From positions 1-38,985 of the forward strand of contig JAISPJ010000066.1 of assembly GCA_031274995.1 (NCBI GenBank): 38,985 nt of DNA. Direction: 5' to 3'. How positions within the stretch are numbered: the stretch's first letter is position 1; each line of letters opens with the position of its first letter. Below, piece by piece: positions 20,023 to 28,219 of the stretch. The stretch comes from Azoarcus sp. Lineage in GTDB: Bacteria > Pseudomonadota > Gammaproteobacteria > Burkholderiales > Rhodocyclaceae. Below the pieces are notes generated by a model. That model was not told where the DNA came from. It searched no databases and saw only the letters and a list, made by a program, of their open reading frames with translations. The translations under genes were made by a program, and so were the position numbers.

Positions 20023-21696
20023 ATGGAACAACGCCGCCTTATCCCGCTCGTTATTTTCGTCATGTCACTCGTGATACTGTGGACTCACTGGGGCGAGTAC
20101 AACCGACCCGCAGCCACAACGCAGCCCGCAGCCGTTTCTTCCGCTGCTTTCACGCCAGAGCCTCTTGCCGCTGATGATTCGGTGCCGACTCCCGATCACG
20201 CCATCACATCCCCGGCGGCAACCACGAACCTGCCCGCAGTGCCACGGATCAAGGTGGAAACGGATATGATCCGCGCGGAAATTTCCGCCGAGGGAGGCAA
20301 CATCGTTCGTCTCGAACTCTTGAAGCATCGTTCTTCCGAGAACCCGGAAAATGCTTTTATCATTTTCGACGACGGCGCCGCGCATGTGTTTGAAGCTGAA
20401 TCCGGTCTGCTTGGCGCGAATTTGCCCAATCATCGCACTCTGTTTGAGTTGCCCGACGGTGACCAGACGCTTGCCAATGGCCAGGACAAGCTGGTGCTGC
20501 GACTGAAAGCGCCTGTTGCCGGTAATGTGTCCGTGACCAAGGTAATGACCTTTACCCGTGGCAGCTACCTGGTCGATGTCGCGTATGAAATCCGCAACGA
20601 AAATGCCGACCCGCTGGCTACGCAGGCTTATTTCCAGTTTCTGCGTGATGGCAATCCCATTGAAAAGTCCGGGGGTTTCTTCGGGGGCGTGCGGACTTTC
20701 ACCGGCCCGGCCTTCTATACCGATGAGGACAAGTTCCAGAAAGTATCGTTCGGTGACATTGACAAGAACAAAACCAAATTTACTGCCGATAATGGTTGGG
20801 TGGCAATGGTTCAGCATTACTTTGTCAGTGCCTGGCTGCCGCCGCAGGGGGTCAGCCGGGAATTTCGTACCAGCAAGACGGCCGGGGGGCTCTACACGGC
20901 AGGTGCCGTTCTTGCTCCAGTCACCATCGAGCCCGGCGCGACGGAGCAGGTCGAGGCACGTCTTTATGTTGGCCCACAAGATCAGAACAAACTCGAAGAA
21001 ATTGCGCCCGGCCTCAAACTGGTAGTCGATTACGGCGTCCTGACGCTCATTGCCGCCCCGCTTTTCTGGCTGCTTTCGCTACTGTATTCGCTCACCGGCA
21101 ACTGGGGGTGGGCCATCATCCTCGTGACTATCATCATCAAGGCAATCTTTTTCCCGCTTTCGGCGACAAGTTATAAATCGATGGCCAGGATGCGCATGCT
21201 CGCACCCCGTATGCAGCGGCTGAAAGAGCTATATGGCGATGACAAGGCCAAGATGCAGCAGGAGATGATGAATATTTACCGCACCGAAAAAATCAATCCG
21301 CTCGGTGGCTGTTTGCCCATCGTCGTGCAAATTCCGGTTTTTCTCGCCCTCTACTGGGTACTGCTGGGCAGTGTCGAAATGCGGCAAGCGCCGTGGCTTG
21401 GCTGGATACAGGATTTGTCGGTGCGTGATCCTTATTTCATCCTGCCGCTCATCATGGGAGCTTCCATGCTGATTCAGACCAAACTGAATCCAAGCCCGCC
21501 TGATCCCATGCAGGCCAAGATCATGATGGCGATGCCGATCGTCTTCACGTTTATGTTCCTTTGGTTTCCCTCCGGGTTGGTGTTGTACTGGGTGGTCAAC
21601 AATCTTCTTTCCATTGCCCAACAATGGCAGATTACGCGCATGATCGAGCATGGCGGCAAAAAATCCGCCAAGCCTGCAAACGATCCAAAAATCTGA
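20023..21696 (+). CDS. yidC: Membrane protein insertase YidC
   Basis: YidC inserts and folds inner-membrane proteins alone or with SecYEG. The 557-residue length is typical for the gram-negative form: an N-terminal signal-anchor helix (RLIPLVIFVMSLVILW), the large periplasmic beta domain (about 60-330) and the conserved five-helix core from about 338. Core motifs are SMARMRMLAPRMQRLKELYG, KINPLGGCLPIVVQIPVFLA, MRQAPWLGWIQDLSVRDPYF and FLWFPSGLVLYWVVNNLLS. The conserved positive residue of the hydrophilic groove (R366 in Escherichia coli) is a lysine here, K373 in TIIIKAIFFPLS. ATG 20023 is chosen because EQRRLIPLVIF is the family N-terminus. mnmE, the usual next gene, is absent; a terminator follows. 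Confidence 0.97.
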   Translation: MEQRRLIPLVIFVMSLVILWTHWGEYNRPAATTQPAAVSSAAFTPEPLAADDSVPTPDHAITSPAATTNLPAVPRIKVETDMIRAEISAEGGNIVRLELLKHRSSENPENAFIIFDDGAAHVFEAESGLLGANLPNHRTLFELPDGDQTLANGQDKLVLRLKAPVAGNVSVTKVMTFTRGSYLVDVAYEIRNENADPLATQAYFQFLRDGNPIEKSGGFFGGVRTFTGPAFYTDEDKFQKVSFGDIDKNKTKFTADNGWVAMVQHYFVSAWLPPQGVSREFRTSKTAGGLYTAGAVLAPVTIEPGATEQVEARLYVGPQDQNKLEEIAPGLKLVVDYGVLTLIAAPLFWLLSLLYSLTGNWGWAIILVTIIIKAIFFPLSATSYKSMARMRMLAPRMQRLKELYGDDKAKMQQEMMNIYRTEKINPLGGCLPIVVQIPVFLALYWVLLGSVEMRQAPWLGWIQDLSVRDPYFILPLIMGASMLIQTKLNPSPPDPMQAKIMMAMPIVFTFMFLWFPSGLVLYWVVNNLLSIAQQWQITRMIEHGGKKSAKPANDPKI

Positions 21697-21752
21697 TTTT
21701 GGGTCCCCCCGGCCTGAAGGCCGGGGATTGCTCGATGCGTGTTCAATAAAGC

Positions 21753-21788
21753 AAAAAACCGCCGTGAGCATACCTCCGGCGGTTTTTT
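21753..21788 (+). terminator. Rho-independent terminator after yidC
   Basis: AAAAAACCGCCG (21753-21764) and CGGCGGTTTTTT (21777-21788) form a perfect 12-bp inverted repeat with a 12-base loop, followed by ATTTTATT. A second GC-rich hairpin (CCCGGCC, TGAA, GGCCGGG) lies just before it at about 21707-21725. Together they end the rpmH-rnpA-yidC unit. Confidence 0.88.
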
Positions 21789-21929
21789 ATTTTATTGTCG
21801 ATTCAAATACGCTGTTTGCGCAAAGAGGACAGCATCCTAGTATGGTAAATTTCCAAGTCAGCCGAATTGTATAACTGTATTGAGGGACTACCGGTTGAGA
21901 GAATCGGGCAGCCTAAAGGGAATTTTTTT

Positions 21930-22652
21930 ATGAACAAGCGTTTTCGTTCCATTCTCGTCTTATGGATGCTTGGTTTTGTTGTGCTGTTTGCCGGATGTGC
22001 CAGGGAATTACAACAGCGTCAGGCTTTTGTCAGTTTCCTGCAAAAAGAAGTGATCCCGCGCAATAGCGGCATCCTTATTCCGAACAAGTCAATGCGCAAT
22101 AAATTCGGCATCTACGCGACGCATTACGATGTTATCGTCGAATACAACAAGGCCATGCTTGAAAAGGTAGGCAGGCCACTGGAAAAGTTGCAACGAGAGT
22201 ATCAGGAAGCTTTAAAGCCAGAGGCAACTGTGGAGGAACGTCGGACTGCCATCATCAAATATCGTGAGGCGCTTCAGATGATCGAGACAACGCTTGACAA
22301 GGTGCTTGCCACGACCGAGTCGGAGGTTGCGGCACTGGATCAACCGGATGAGCTGAAAGATGTTTACATTCTGGCAGTTGAAAAGCATGTACGTGCTCCG
22401 GCCAGGGCCGTTAAAGCCATGATTCCCGCAACCGGGGAAATGATGGACAAAAACCTGGACTTGCTTGATTACATCACTGCCAACAGGGGTAAGGTCGAAA
22501 TCAAGGATGGCATGATTCAGGTCGACAGGAATAAAGACAAGGATCATTCGACGCTTGCACGCCTCAATGAAATGCAAGCGGAAATTCTCAAAAAAGCCCA
22601 ATCTATTCAGTCGCAACATGGTGAATTTACACGGCAGTCGGTGGGAAAATGA
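21930..22652 (+). CDS. DUF3053 (YiaF-like) lipoprotein
   Basis: This 240-residue protein has a lipoprotein signal peptide ending in the lipobox LFAGC (SILVLWMLGFVVLFAGCARE), then RQAFVSFLQKEVIPRNSG, KFGIYATHYDVIVEYNKAM, and a late PARAVKAMIPATGEMMDKNL. These correspond in order to the DUF3053 family, of which Escherichia coli YiaF is a member. The residue after the cysteine is alanine, so sorting to the outer membrane is expected. The rest is helical and charged. ATG 21930 has AAAGGG upstream. It stands alone between the yidC terminator and the parS site. Its biochemical role is not known. Confidence 0.85.
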   Translation: MNKRFRSILVLWMLGFVVLFAGCARELQQRQAFVSFLQKEVIPRNSGILIPNKSMRNKFGIYATHYDVIVEYNKAMLEKVGRPLEKLQREYQEALKPEATVEERRTAIIKYREALQMIETTLDKVLATTESEVAALDQPDELKDVYILAVEKHVRAPARAVKAMIPATGEMMDKNLDLLDYITANRGKVEIKDGMIQVDRNKDKDHSTLARLNEMQAEILKKAQSIQSQHGEFTRQSVGK

Positions 22653-22718
22653 ATATGTCCTGCCGTGCGAAAACAACCCCCTGATGGCTTAAATCGGAGG
22701 TTTGCTGCAACGGAATTC

Positions 22719-22744
22719 TGGAATGTTTCACGTGAAACATTCCA
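22719..22744. promoter_or_regulatory. parS centromere site (ParB binding)
   Basis: TGTTTCACGTGAAACA at 22724-22739 is an exact match to the 16-bp chromosomal parS consensus. The palindrome extends perfectly outwards to 22719-22744 (26 bp). It lies in the gap between the DUF3053 gene and rsmB. ParB loads at parS, spreads and recruits SMC for origin segregation; such sites cluster near the replication origin. parA and parB themselves are not in the window. Confidence 0.93.
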
Positions 22745-22764
22745 TCAAGGGATAAGTTGAGATC

Positions 22765-24093
22765 ATGAAACAAGCCGGATGCCGCAAGACGACGGAAGTG
22801 TCGCCGTTAAAACCGGACAGCCTTGCCTATGCATTGTTTCATGCAGCAAGATTGGTCGCGGCCGTGCTTGAGGGAGCAAATCTCACCGGATGTTATGAAC
22901 GCGCCTTGCATGAAAATACCGACTGGGATGCCGCCGCCCGTGGCGCGATTCGTGATCTGACATGGAACACGCTGCGCGATTATGGACGTGGTGATGCCAC
23001 GCTTTGCCACTTCCTTGATAAACCTCTTCCCAGGCCTGTTCACGCCTTGTTGCTGATAGCGGTTCACCGTCTTGAACAACGTCCCGGGCAAGCGCATACC
23101 TTGGTGAATCAAGCAGTGGACGCATCCACCCATTTGGCTCCGGGACTCAAGGGGGTCGTCAATGGAGTGCTGCGTAACGTTGTACGCCAAAAAGCATCCC
23201 TTATGGTGTGGCGTAACGAGGACCCTACAGCTCGTTACGCTTACCCCGCGTGGTGGATCGAGCGTATCCGGCGCGAGTATGAGAACGAATGGGAATTGAT
23301 CCTTGCGGCAGGGAATCTGCATCCGCCAATGAGTTTGCGGGTCAATCGCCGTCGTGCCACGGTAGAGAGTTATCTACAAGAATTGGTCGATACAGGCATT
23401 GCCGCGAGGAGGCTCGATAATGAAGCCTTGCTCCTGGAACATCCGCTGCCTGTGTCGAAGTTGCCCGGTTTTGCCGAGGGCAATGTTTCGGTGCAGGATG
23501 CCGGTGCGCAATGGGCCGCCCCGTGGCTGTGCGCACGCGATGGTGATCGAGTGCTTGACGCCTGCGCCGCGCCCGGTGGCAAGAGCGCACATTTACTGGA
23601 ACTTGCTGATGTTGAACTCACTGCGCTCGAACTTGATTCCGTGAGAGCTGATCGAATGCGCGACAATTTCGTCCGTCTTGGGCTGTCTGCCAAGATAGTA
23701 GTTGCCGATTGTCGTGCTTTGGATACCTGGTGGGATAAACGGCCCTTTGACCGCATCCTTGCTGATGTGCCGTGTTCAGCTTCCGGCGTCGTGCGTCGCC
23801 ATCCCGACATCAAGTGGTTGCGGCGCGAGCGCGACATTGCCGGGTTTGTTGCGCAACAGGTCAATATCGTTGATGCACTTTGGCAGACACTGGCCGATGG
23901 TGGCACAATGCTCTACGTGACATGCTCGGTTTTTGACGACGAAAACCACCGTCAAATCGAGCATTTTCTTGCGCGTCACCCGGATGCCGAAAACTTCATG
24001 CCGAAAACTTGCCGGATACATCCTTTGTTGCCGACAACCGATCATGATGGCTTTTACTATGCCTGCCTGCGTAAAAAACCCGGGCATGGTTGA
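22765..24093 (+). CDS. rsmB: 16S rRNA (cytosine(967)-C5)-methyltransferase RsmB
   Basis: RsmB methylates C967 of 16S rRNA with SAM during small-subunit maturation. The 442-residue product has an N-terminal NusB-like RNA-binding domain (about 20-160; LLLIAVHRLEQRP, HTLVNQAVDAST, GLKGVVNGVLRN) and a C-terminal Rossmann methyltransferase. Its motifs are VLDACAAPGGKSAHLLEL, the release cysteine C337 in DVPCSASGVVRRHPDIKW and the catalytic cysteine C387 in YVTCSVF. The start ATG 22765 gives a slightly long N-terminus; an internal GTG or TTG is not better supported. The DUF4390 gene overlaps its end by 8 bases, the usual betaproteobacterial order rsmB, DUF4390, ntrY, ntrX. Confidence 0.96.
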   Translation: MKQAGCRKTTEVSPLKPDSLAYALFHAARLVAAVLEGANLTGCYERALHENTDWDAAARGAIRDLTWNTLRDYGRGDATLCHFLDKPLPRPVHALLLIAVHRLEQRPGQAHTLVNQAVDASTHLAPGLKGVVNGVLRNVVRQKASLMVWRNEDPTARYAYPAWWIERIRREYENEWELILAAGNLHPPMSLRVNRRRATVESYLQELVDTGIAARRLDNEALLLEHPLPVSKLPGFAEGNVSVQDAGAQWAAPWLCARDGDRVLDACAAPGGKSAHLLELADVELTALELDSVRADRMRDNFVRLGLSAKIVVADCRALDTWWDKRPFDRILADVPCSASGVVRRHPDIKWLRRERDIAGFVAQQVNIVDALWQTLADGGTMLYVTCSVFDDENHRQIEHFLARHPDAENFMPKTCRIHPLLPTTDHDGFYYACLRKKPGHG

Positions 24094-24733
24094 GCCCTTG
24101 CGTCTCCTGCTGATGCTTGTCGCGTTTCTGGCGCTTGCGTCGGTTTCCGCGAGAGCCGACGATGCCGGCATTACCTATGCCAGGATTGCTTCGTCCGAAG
24201 AAGGATATGTGCTCAATGCAGACTTCAAATTCGATCTCAATCAAAAACTGGTCGATGCCTTGGCGCATGGCCTGGCATTGCATTTCGTTACCGAACTGCG
24301 GATTGAACGTCCGCGCTGGTATTGGTTCGACAAACTGATCGTCCATCGTCGGCTCGAATATCGTCTCGCTTACCACGCGATGACTCGCAGTTACCGGCTC
24401 AATATCGGGAGCCTGCACAGAAATTTCGACTCGCTGGCAGATGCCGTGCATACCATGGAACGCATCCGCAATCTGTACGTAGCGCCGCCCGATGCGTTTG
24501 ACAGTAAAGACAGATATGAAGTGACACTGCGTTTTTTCCATAATACAGCCCTGCTTCCCAAGCCTTTTCAACTCTCTGCCTTGGCAAATGGCAGATGGGA
24601 ACTTGACACGGGCTGGACAAAGTGGTCATTCACACCTGAAACGGTGACCCCTGAAGAGGCAACAGAGGAAACAGTGCCGACAGAAGAAGAACCAGCAGAA
24701 GAGGCGACACCGGAAGTAATGGCCACAGAATGA
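24086..24733 (+). CDS. DUF4390 exported protein with acidic C-terminal tail
   Basis: This 215-residue protein has a signal peptide (RLLLMLVAFLALASVSARA) and a DUF4390 domain: YVLNADFKFDLNQKLVDALA, PRWYWFDKLIVHRRLEYRLAYH and the late LPKPFQLSALANGRWELDT and WKWSF-like end. The family is regularly found directly ahead of ntrY-like kinases in betaproteobacteria, so a role in the envelope signal sensed by that kinase is a reasonable guess, but no function is proven. The last 30 residues are an unusual TPEEATEETVPTEEEPAEE tail. ATG 24086 overlaps rsmB by 8 bases and its own TGA overlaps the next ATG (ATGA), so the three genes are translationally coupled. Confidence 0.85.
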   Translation: MVEPLRLLLMLVAFLALASVSARADDAGITYARIASSEEGYVLNADFKFDLNQKLVDALAHGLALHFVTELRIERPRWYWFDKLIVHRRLEYRLAYHAMTRSYRLNIGSLHRNFDSLADAVHTMERIRNLYVAPPDAFDSKDRYEVTLRFFHNTALLPKPFQLSALANGRWELDTGWTKWSFTPETVTPEEATEETVPTEEEPAEEATPEVMATE

Positions 24734-26880
24734 AAAACATCGCAGTTGCCATTGCCGCCATCCTGGCGGCCATATCGCTTTATCTCCTGGCTTCGGCCAG
24801 CGCAAACACCGGATTGTTCAGTCATTCTTACCCCTACCTGCTCGCGGTCAATGGGGTAGTCACGGTAACGCTGGCAGCAACGGTCATTTATCAGCTTATC
24901 CGCCTGTGGCGCGAATACCGTAACCGTCGCTTTGGTTCAAGGCTCAAGTTCCGGATGGTCATGATGTTTGCATTTATGGCGATTTTGCCCGGCCTGGCGG
25001 TATACGCGGTGTCAATCCAGTTCGTCGTGCGCAGTATCGAATCGTGGTTTGATGTGCGGGTCGATTCCGCGCTCGAGGGCGGCATTGCCCTCGGCCAGAA
25101 CGCGCTCGACTATCTTACCGAGCAACTCAAGGGCAAGGCCGCTGCCATGACCCTGGATATTGAAAATCAGACGAGCATCACGGTAGCCCAGATCAATCGT
25201 TTGCGTGAATGGGCGGGGGTCGGCAGCGTGACCGTGTTTGGTGTAAATGGCCAAGTGCTGGTCAGTGCGATTGACGGTGATGCGGTCCGCCTGCTTCCCG
25301 ATACGCCGCAGCCCCATGAACTGCGCCGTGCCTTACAGGAACGCGGTTTGAGCGTAATCGAAGATGGACCCGACGGGCAGTTGATTATCCGTGTCCTGGT
25401 TCCGCTCGAAGGGCGTGGCCTTGCCAAGGCATCCCGCTTGCTGCAACTGACCCAGCCCGTCCCGGAAACCTTCAGCCGACATGCCGGTGCCGTGCAGGAA
25501 GCCTATCGTGACTATCATCAACTGACCTTGGCGCGCACCAATCTGAAGCATATCTATTCACTGACCCTGACCCTGACCCTTCTAATGGCGTTGCTCACTG
25601 CCATTGCAGTGGCTTTTATCCTTGCCCGGCGGCTTGCCGCGCCGCTGCGTATCCTCGCCGAAGGCACCGAGGCTGTCGCCCAAGGCGATTTCAGCCCGCG
25701 CCGGGCTTCGCCTGCCCGGGATGAATTGGGGATACTGACCCATTCCTTCAACCAAATGACCAGGCAGCTTGAAGAAGCGCGCGCGCAAGCCGAGCATGGC
25801 CGGGTCGAGGTTGAATCCGCACGCGCTTATCTTGAGAGCGTATTGACCCATCTGTCGACCGGAGTCCTGGTTTTCAGCGCAGAAGGCGTGCTGCGCGCCG
25901 CTAACCGTGGCGCTTATGACATACTTGACGATGAACTCGGCAGCTTCGAGGACATTGCGCTCGACGGCTGGCCACGGCATAGGGTGTTGCGCGATACGCT
26001 CCTTGAAGGCTTTGCCTCCCATGAAGGAGACTGGCAGACCGAACTGGAAATTCCGAGGCCGGACAGCACGCCGATGACCCTGCTGATACACGGCTCGCGC
26101 CTGCCTGAAAACACAGGAGGGGGGCTGGTAGTGGTTTTCGATGACATTACCCGGCTGATCGAGGCACAGCGCACGGCGGCCTGGGCCGATATTGCCCGGC
26201 GGCTTGCGCATGAAATCAAGAACCCGCTGACCCCGATCCAACTTTCTGCCGAGCGGCTGGCGATTAAACTTTCCCCCGGACTCGATGACGTGAAGCGGCA
26301 GATGCTCGAACGCTCGACCCAGACCATTGTGAATCAAGTGGAAGCCGTCAAGAACCTGGTCAACGCTTTCCGTGATTACGCGCGCTTGCCTGCGCCAACG
26401 CTTGCGCCGCTCGACCTTGGCGAACTCATACGCGAAATCCTGATTCTCTACGAAAGCACACCGGCGAAAATCTTATTGCAAATTCCTATTGGTTTACCGC
26501 AAGTCATAGGGGATGCCTCGCAGGTTCGCCAGATTATCCACAATGTGTTACAAAACGCGCTGGACGCATTAACGGACCGGGCCGATGCGGAGGTCGTGCT
26601 TGAATTACGCAACGAAGGTGATTGGGTGCTTTTGTCATGTCAGGACAACGGCCCGGGATTTCCGCCGGAAGTGCTGGCTCGCTCATTTGAGCCCTATTTC
26701 ACGACCAAGGCCAAGGGAACGGGGCTGGGTTTGGCAATGATAAAAAAAATTGTCACTGAACACGGCGGTGATGTAAAAATAGCCAATCGAGATGGCAGTG
26801 GCGCGGGATTGCGCATCCGCTTGCGCACGGTTATGACACGGACAGTGAACACTGAAAATGGCAAAAATACTCATCGTTGA
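24730..26880 (+). CDS. ntrY: NtrY-like sensor histidine kinase
   Basis: This 716-residue inner-membrane kinase has N-terminal transmembrane helices at about 4-22, 36-58 and 76-100, a periplasmic region, a further helix at about 276-302, HAMP (ARRLAAPLRILAEGTEAV), a PAS domain (about 370-480; VLTHLSTGVLVFSAEGVLRA) and the HisKA H-box DIARRLAHEIKNPLTPIQLS with H494. The ATPase domain carries IHNVLQNALDAL, CQDNGPGFP, FEPYFTTKAKGTGLGLAMIK. It is the cognate kinase of the regulator whose gene overlaps its end by 23 bases. In other bacteria NtrY/NtrX systems respond to nitrogen or redox state. The placement ahead of trkA-trkH is typical of betaproteobacteria. Confidence 0.9.
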   Translation: MKNIAVAIAAILAAISLYLLASASANTGLFSHSYPYLLAVNGVVTVTLAATVIYQLIRLWREYRNRRFGSRLKFRMVMMFAFMAILPGLAVYAVSIQFVVRSIESWFDVRVDSALEGGIALGQNALDYLTEQLKGKAAAMTLDIENQTSITVAQINRLREWAGVGSVTVFGVNGQVLVSAIDGDAVRLLPDTPQPHELRRALQERGLSVIEDGPDGQLIIRVLVPLEGRGLAKASRLLQLTQPVPETFSRHAGAVQEAYRDYHQLTLARTNLKHIYSLTLTLTLLMALLTAIAVAFILARRLAAPLRILAEGTEAVAQGDFSPRRASPARDELGILTHSFNQMTRQLEEARAQAEHGRVEVESARAYLESVLTHLSTGVLVFSAEGVLRAANRGAYDILDDELGSFEDIALDGWPRHRVLRDTLLEGFASHEGDWQTELEIPRPDSTPMTLLIHGSRLPENTGGGLVVVFDDITRLIEAQRTAAWADIARRLAHEIKNPLTPIQLSAERLAIKLSPGLDDVKRQMLERSTQTIVNQVEAVKNLVNAFRDYARLPAPTLAPLDLGELIREILILYESTPAKILLQIPIGLPQVIGDASQVRQIIHNVLQNALDALTDRADAEVVLELRNEGDWVLLSCQDNGPGFPPEVLARSFEPYFTTKAKGTGLGLAMIKKIVTEHGGDVKIANRDGSGAGLRIRLRTVMTRTVNTENGKNTHR

Positions 26881-28099
26881 CGACGAAATCGGTATCCGCG
26901 AATTGCTCTCCGAGATACTTCGCGACGAAGGGCATGATGTCGTTCTGGCCGAAGATGCCGCAGCCGCAAGGGGGGTGCGCGGCGCATCCTGTCCTGACAT
27001 GGTCCTGCTCGACATCTGGATGCCGGATACCGACGGCATCACCCTGCTCAAGGAGTGGGCAGCAGCCGGGCAATTGACCATGCCGGTGGTGATGATGTCC
27101 GGCCACGGCACAATCGATACCGCTGTGGAGGCGACCCGCATCGGCGCGATCGACTATCTCGAAAAACCCATTGCTCTGCAAAAACTCCTTTCCGCGGTCA
27201 AGCGCGGGTTGCAGCGCCAGCCAGCCATACCTGTGCCTACAGCGCTCTCCCTGGCGGCATTCCACGATTCCGCGCCCCTGCGCGACCTGCACCGGCGCCT
27301 GCGTCAGGTTGCCGGGCAATCGCGCCTGATTTTGCTTCAGACCGGGCCCGGGCATTTGGCTGATCTCGTTGCCCGCAGCCTGCAATCGCCCGGTACCCCC
27401 TGGCTCGATCTGGGTACGCTCAGCGGGGTGTACGATCTGGCCCGACTGGCCACGTTACAGGGGGGGCAGCTTTATCTCTCTGCCCTGGAACAGTTGTCGC
27501 GTCCTCAGCAAAAGAGCCTGGCTTCCATCGTCGACCGTCTTGAGCGGTATGACCTCCGGCTGTTTGTTGCCAGTAGTTCGAATCGTGAAGAACTGTTGGC
27601 CGCCGAATGGGATCACGCCCTGGTCGAGCGGCTTTTCTCCCACATGCTGATGGGCATACCGACGCTTGCCGACATTCGTGACGAATTGCCCGGGCTGGCT
27701 TGCCGTATTCTGCGCCATCTTGTCGATACCAAGGAAGTGCCGTTACGCCGTTTTACGCCCGCAACCCTGTCCCAATTGCGCCGTCGTGACTGGTATGGTG
27801 GCTACAGCGAGCTGTATGCCACGATCCGTAATCTGGCACAAACCTCGACGGAAGAAGAAATCAATCTGCCCGACGGTGGCCTGCCTGTTCCCGATGCCAT
27901 GGTCAGCCCGGTTTCGTTCGATTTGCCCCTGCGCGAAGCGCGCGAGGCATTTGAGCGCATGTATTTTGAACATCACCTGCGGCTGGAACGGGGCAATATC
28001 ACCAGACTGGCGCAAAAAACCGGCCTCGAACGTACCCATCTTTACCGCAAGCTCCGGCAACTCGGGCTGCACGGCGGACGGCATCACGAAGAAAGCTGA
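26858..28099 (+). CDS. NtrX-like response regulator with degenerate sigma54-activator domain
   Basis: The 413-residue protein starts with a canonical receiver (D8/D9, phospho-acceptor D52 in MVLLDIWMPDTDG, lysine in DYLEKPIAL) and ends with a Fis-type helix-turn-helix (about 375-405; NITRLAQKTGLERTHLYRKL). The middle aligns in order with an AAA+ sigma54-activator domain but has lost its motifs. The Walker A region reads LQTGPGHLAD (about 160-169) with no GK[ST]. The GAFTGA loop is absent. The Walker B region reads GGQLYLSALEQL where GGTLFLDEI is expected. The later PTLADIRDELPGL keeps a trace of the LReR-D segment. It is unlikely to hydrolyse ATP or open sigma54 promoters, and may act as a sigma70-type regulator, as Rhodobacter capsulatus NtrC does without GAFTGA. 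It overlaps ntrY by 23 bases. Confidence 0.82.
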   Translation: MAKILIVDDEIGIRELLSEILRDEGHDVVLAEDAAAARGVRGASCPDMVLLDIWMPDTDGITLLKEWAAAGQLTMPVVMMSGHGTIDTAVEATRIGAIDYLEKPIALQKLLSAVKRGLQRQPAIPVPTALSLAAFHDSAPLRDLHRRLRQVAGQSRLILLQTGPGHLADLVARSLQSPGTPWLDLGTLSGVYDLARLATLQGGQLYLSALEQLSRPQQKSLASIVDRLERYDLRLFVASSSNREELLAAEWDHALVERLFSHMLMGIPTLADIRDELPGLACRILRHLVDTKEVPLRRFTPATLSQLRRRDWYGGYSELYATIRNLAQTSTEEEINLPDGGLPVPDAMVSPVSFDLPLREAREAFERMYFEHHLRLERGNITRLAQKTGLERTHLYRKLRQLGLHGGRHHEES

Positions 28100-28219
28100 C
28101 CACAAGCCCGGCGTGAACGGGGTGATTGCCATGGCCGTTTGCCGCGGCGCAACATCCTGTTTCCTCCCCGCCTTCGGTGCGCGTAGAATCGGCCCTTTCT
28201 GCTCCATGCGGAAGCTTTT

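Noticed and set aside
26534-26542. Perfect DnaA box TTATCCACA
   Set aside because: Single copy inside ntrY where it encodes the conserved IIHN of the ATPase N-box; no cluster and no AT-rich unwinding region nearby.
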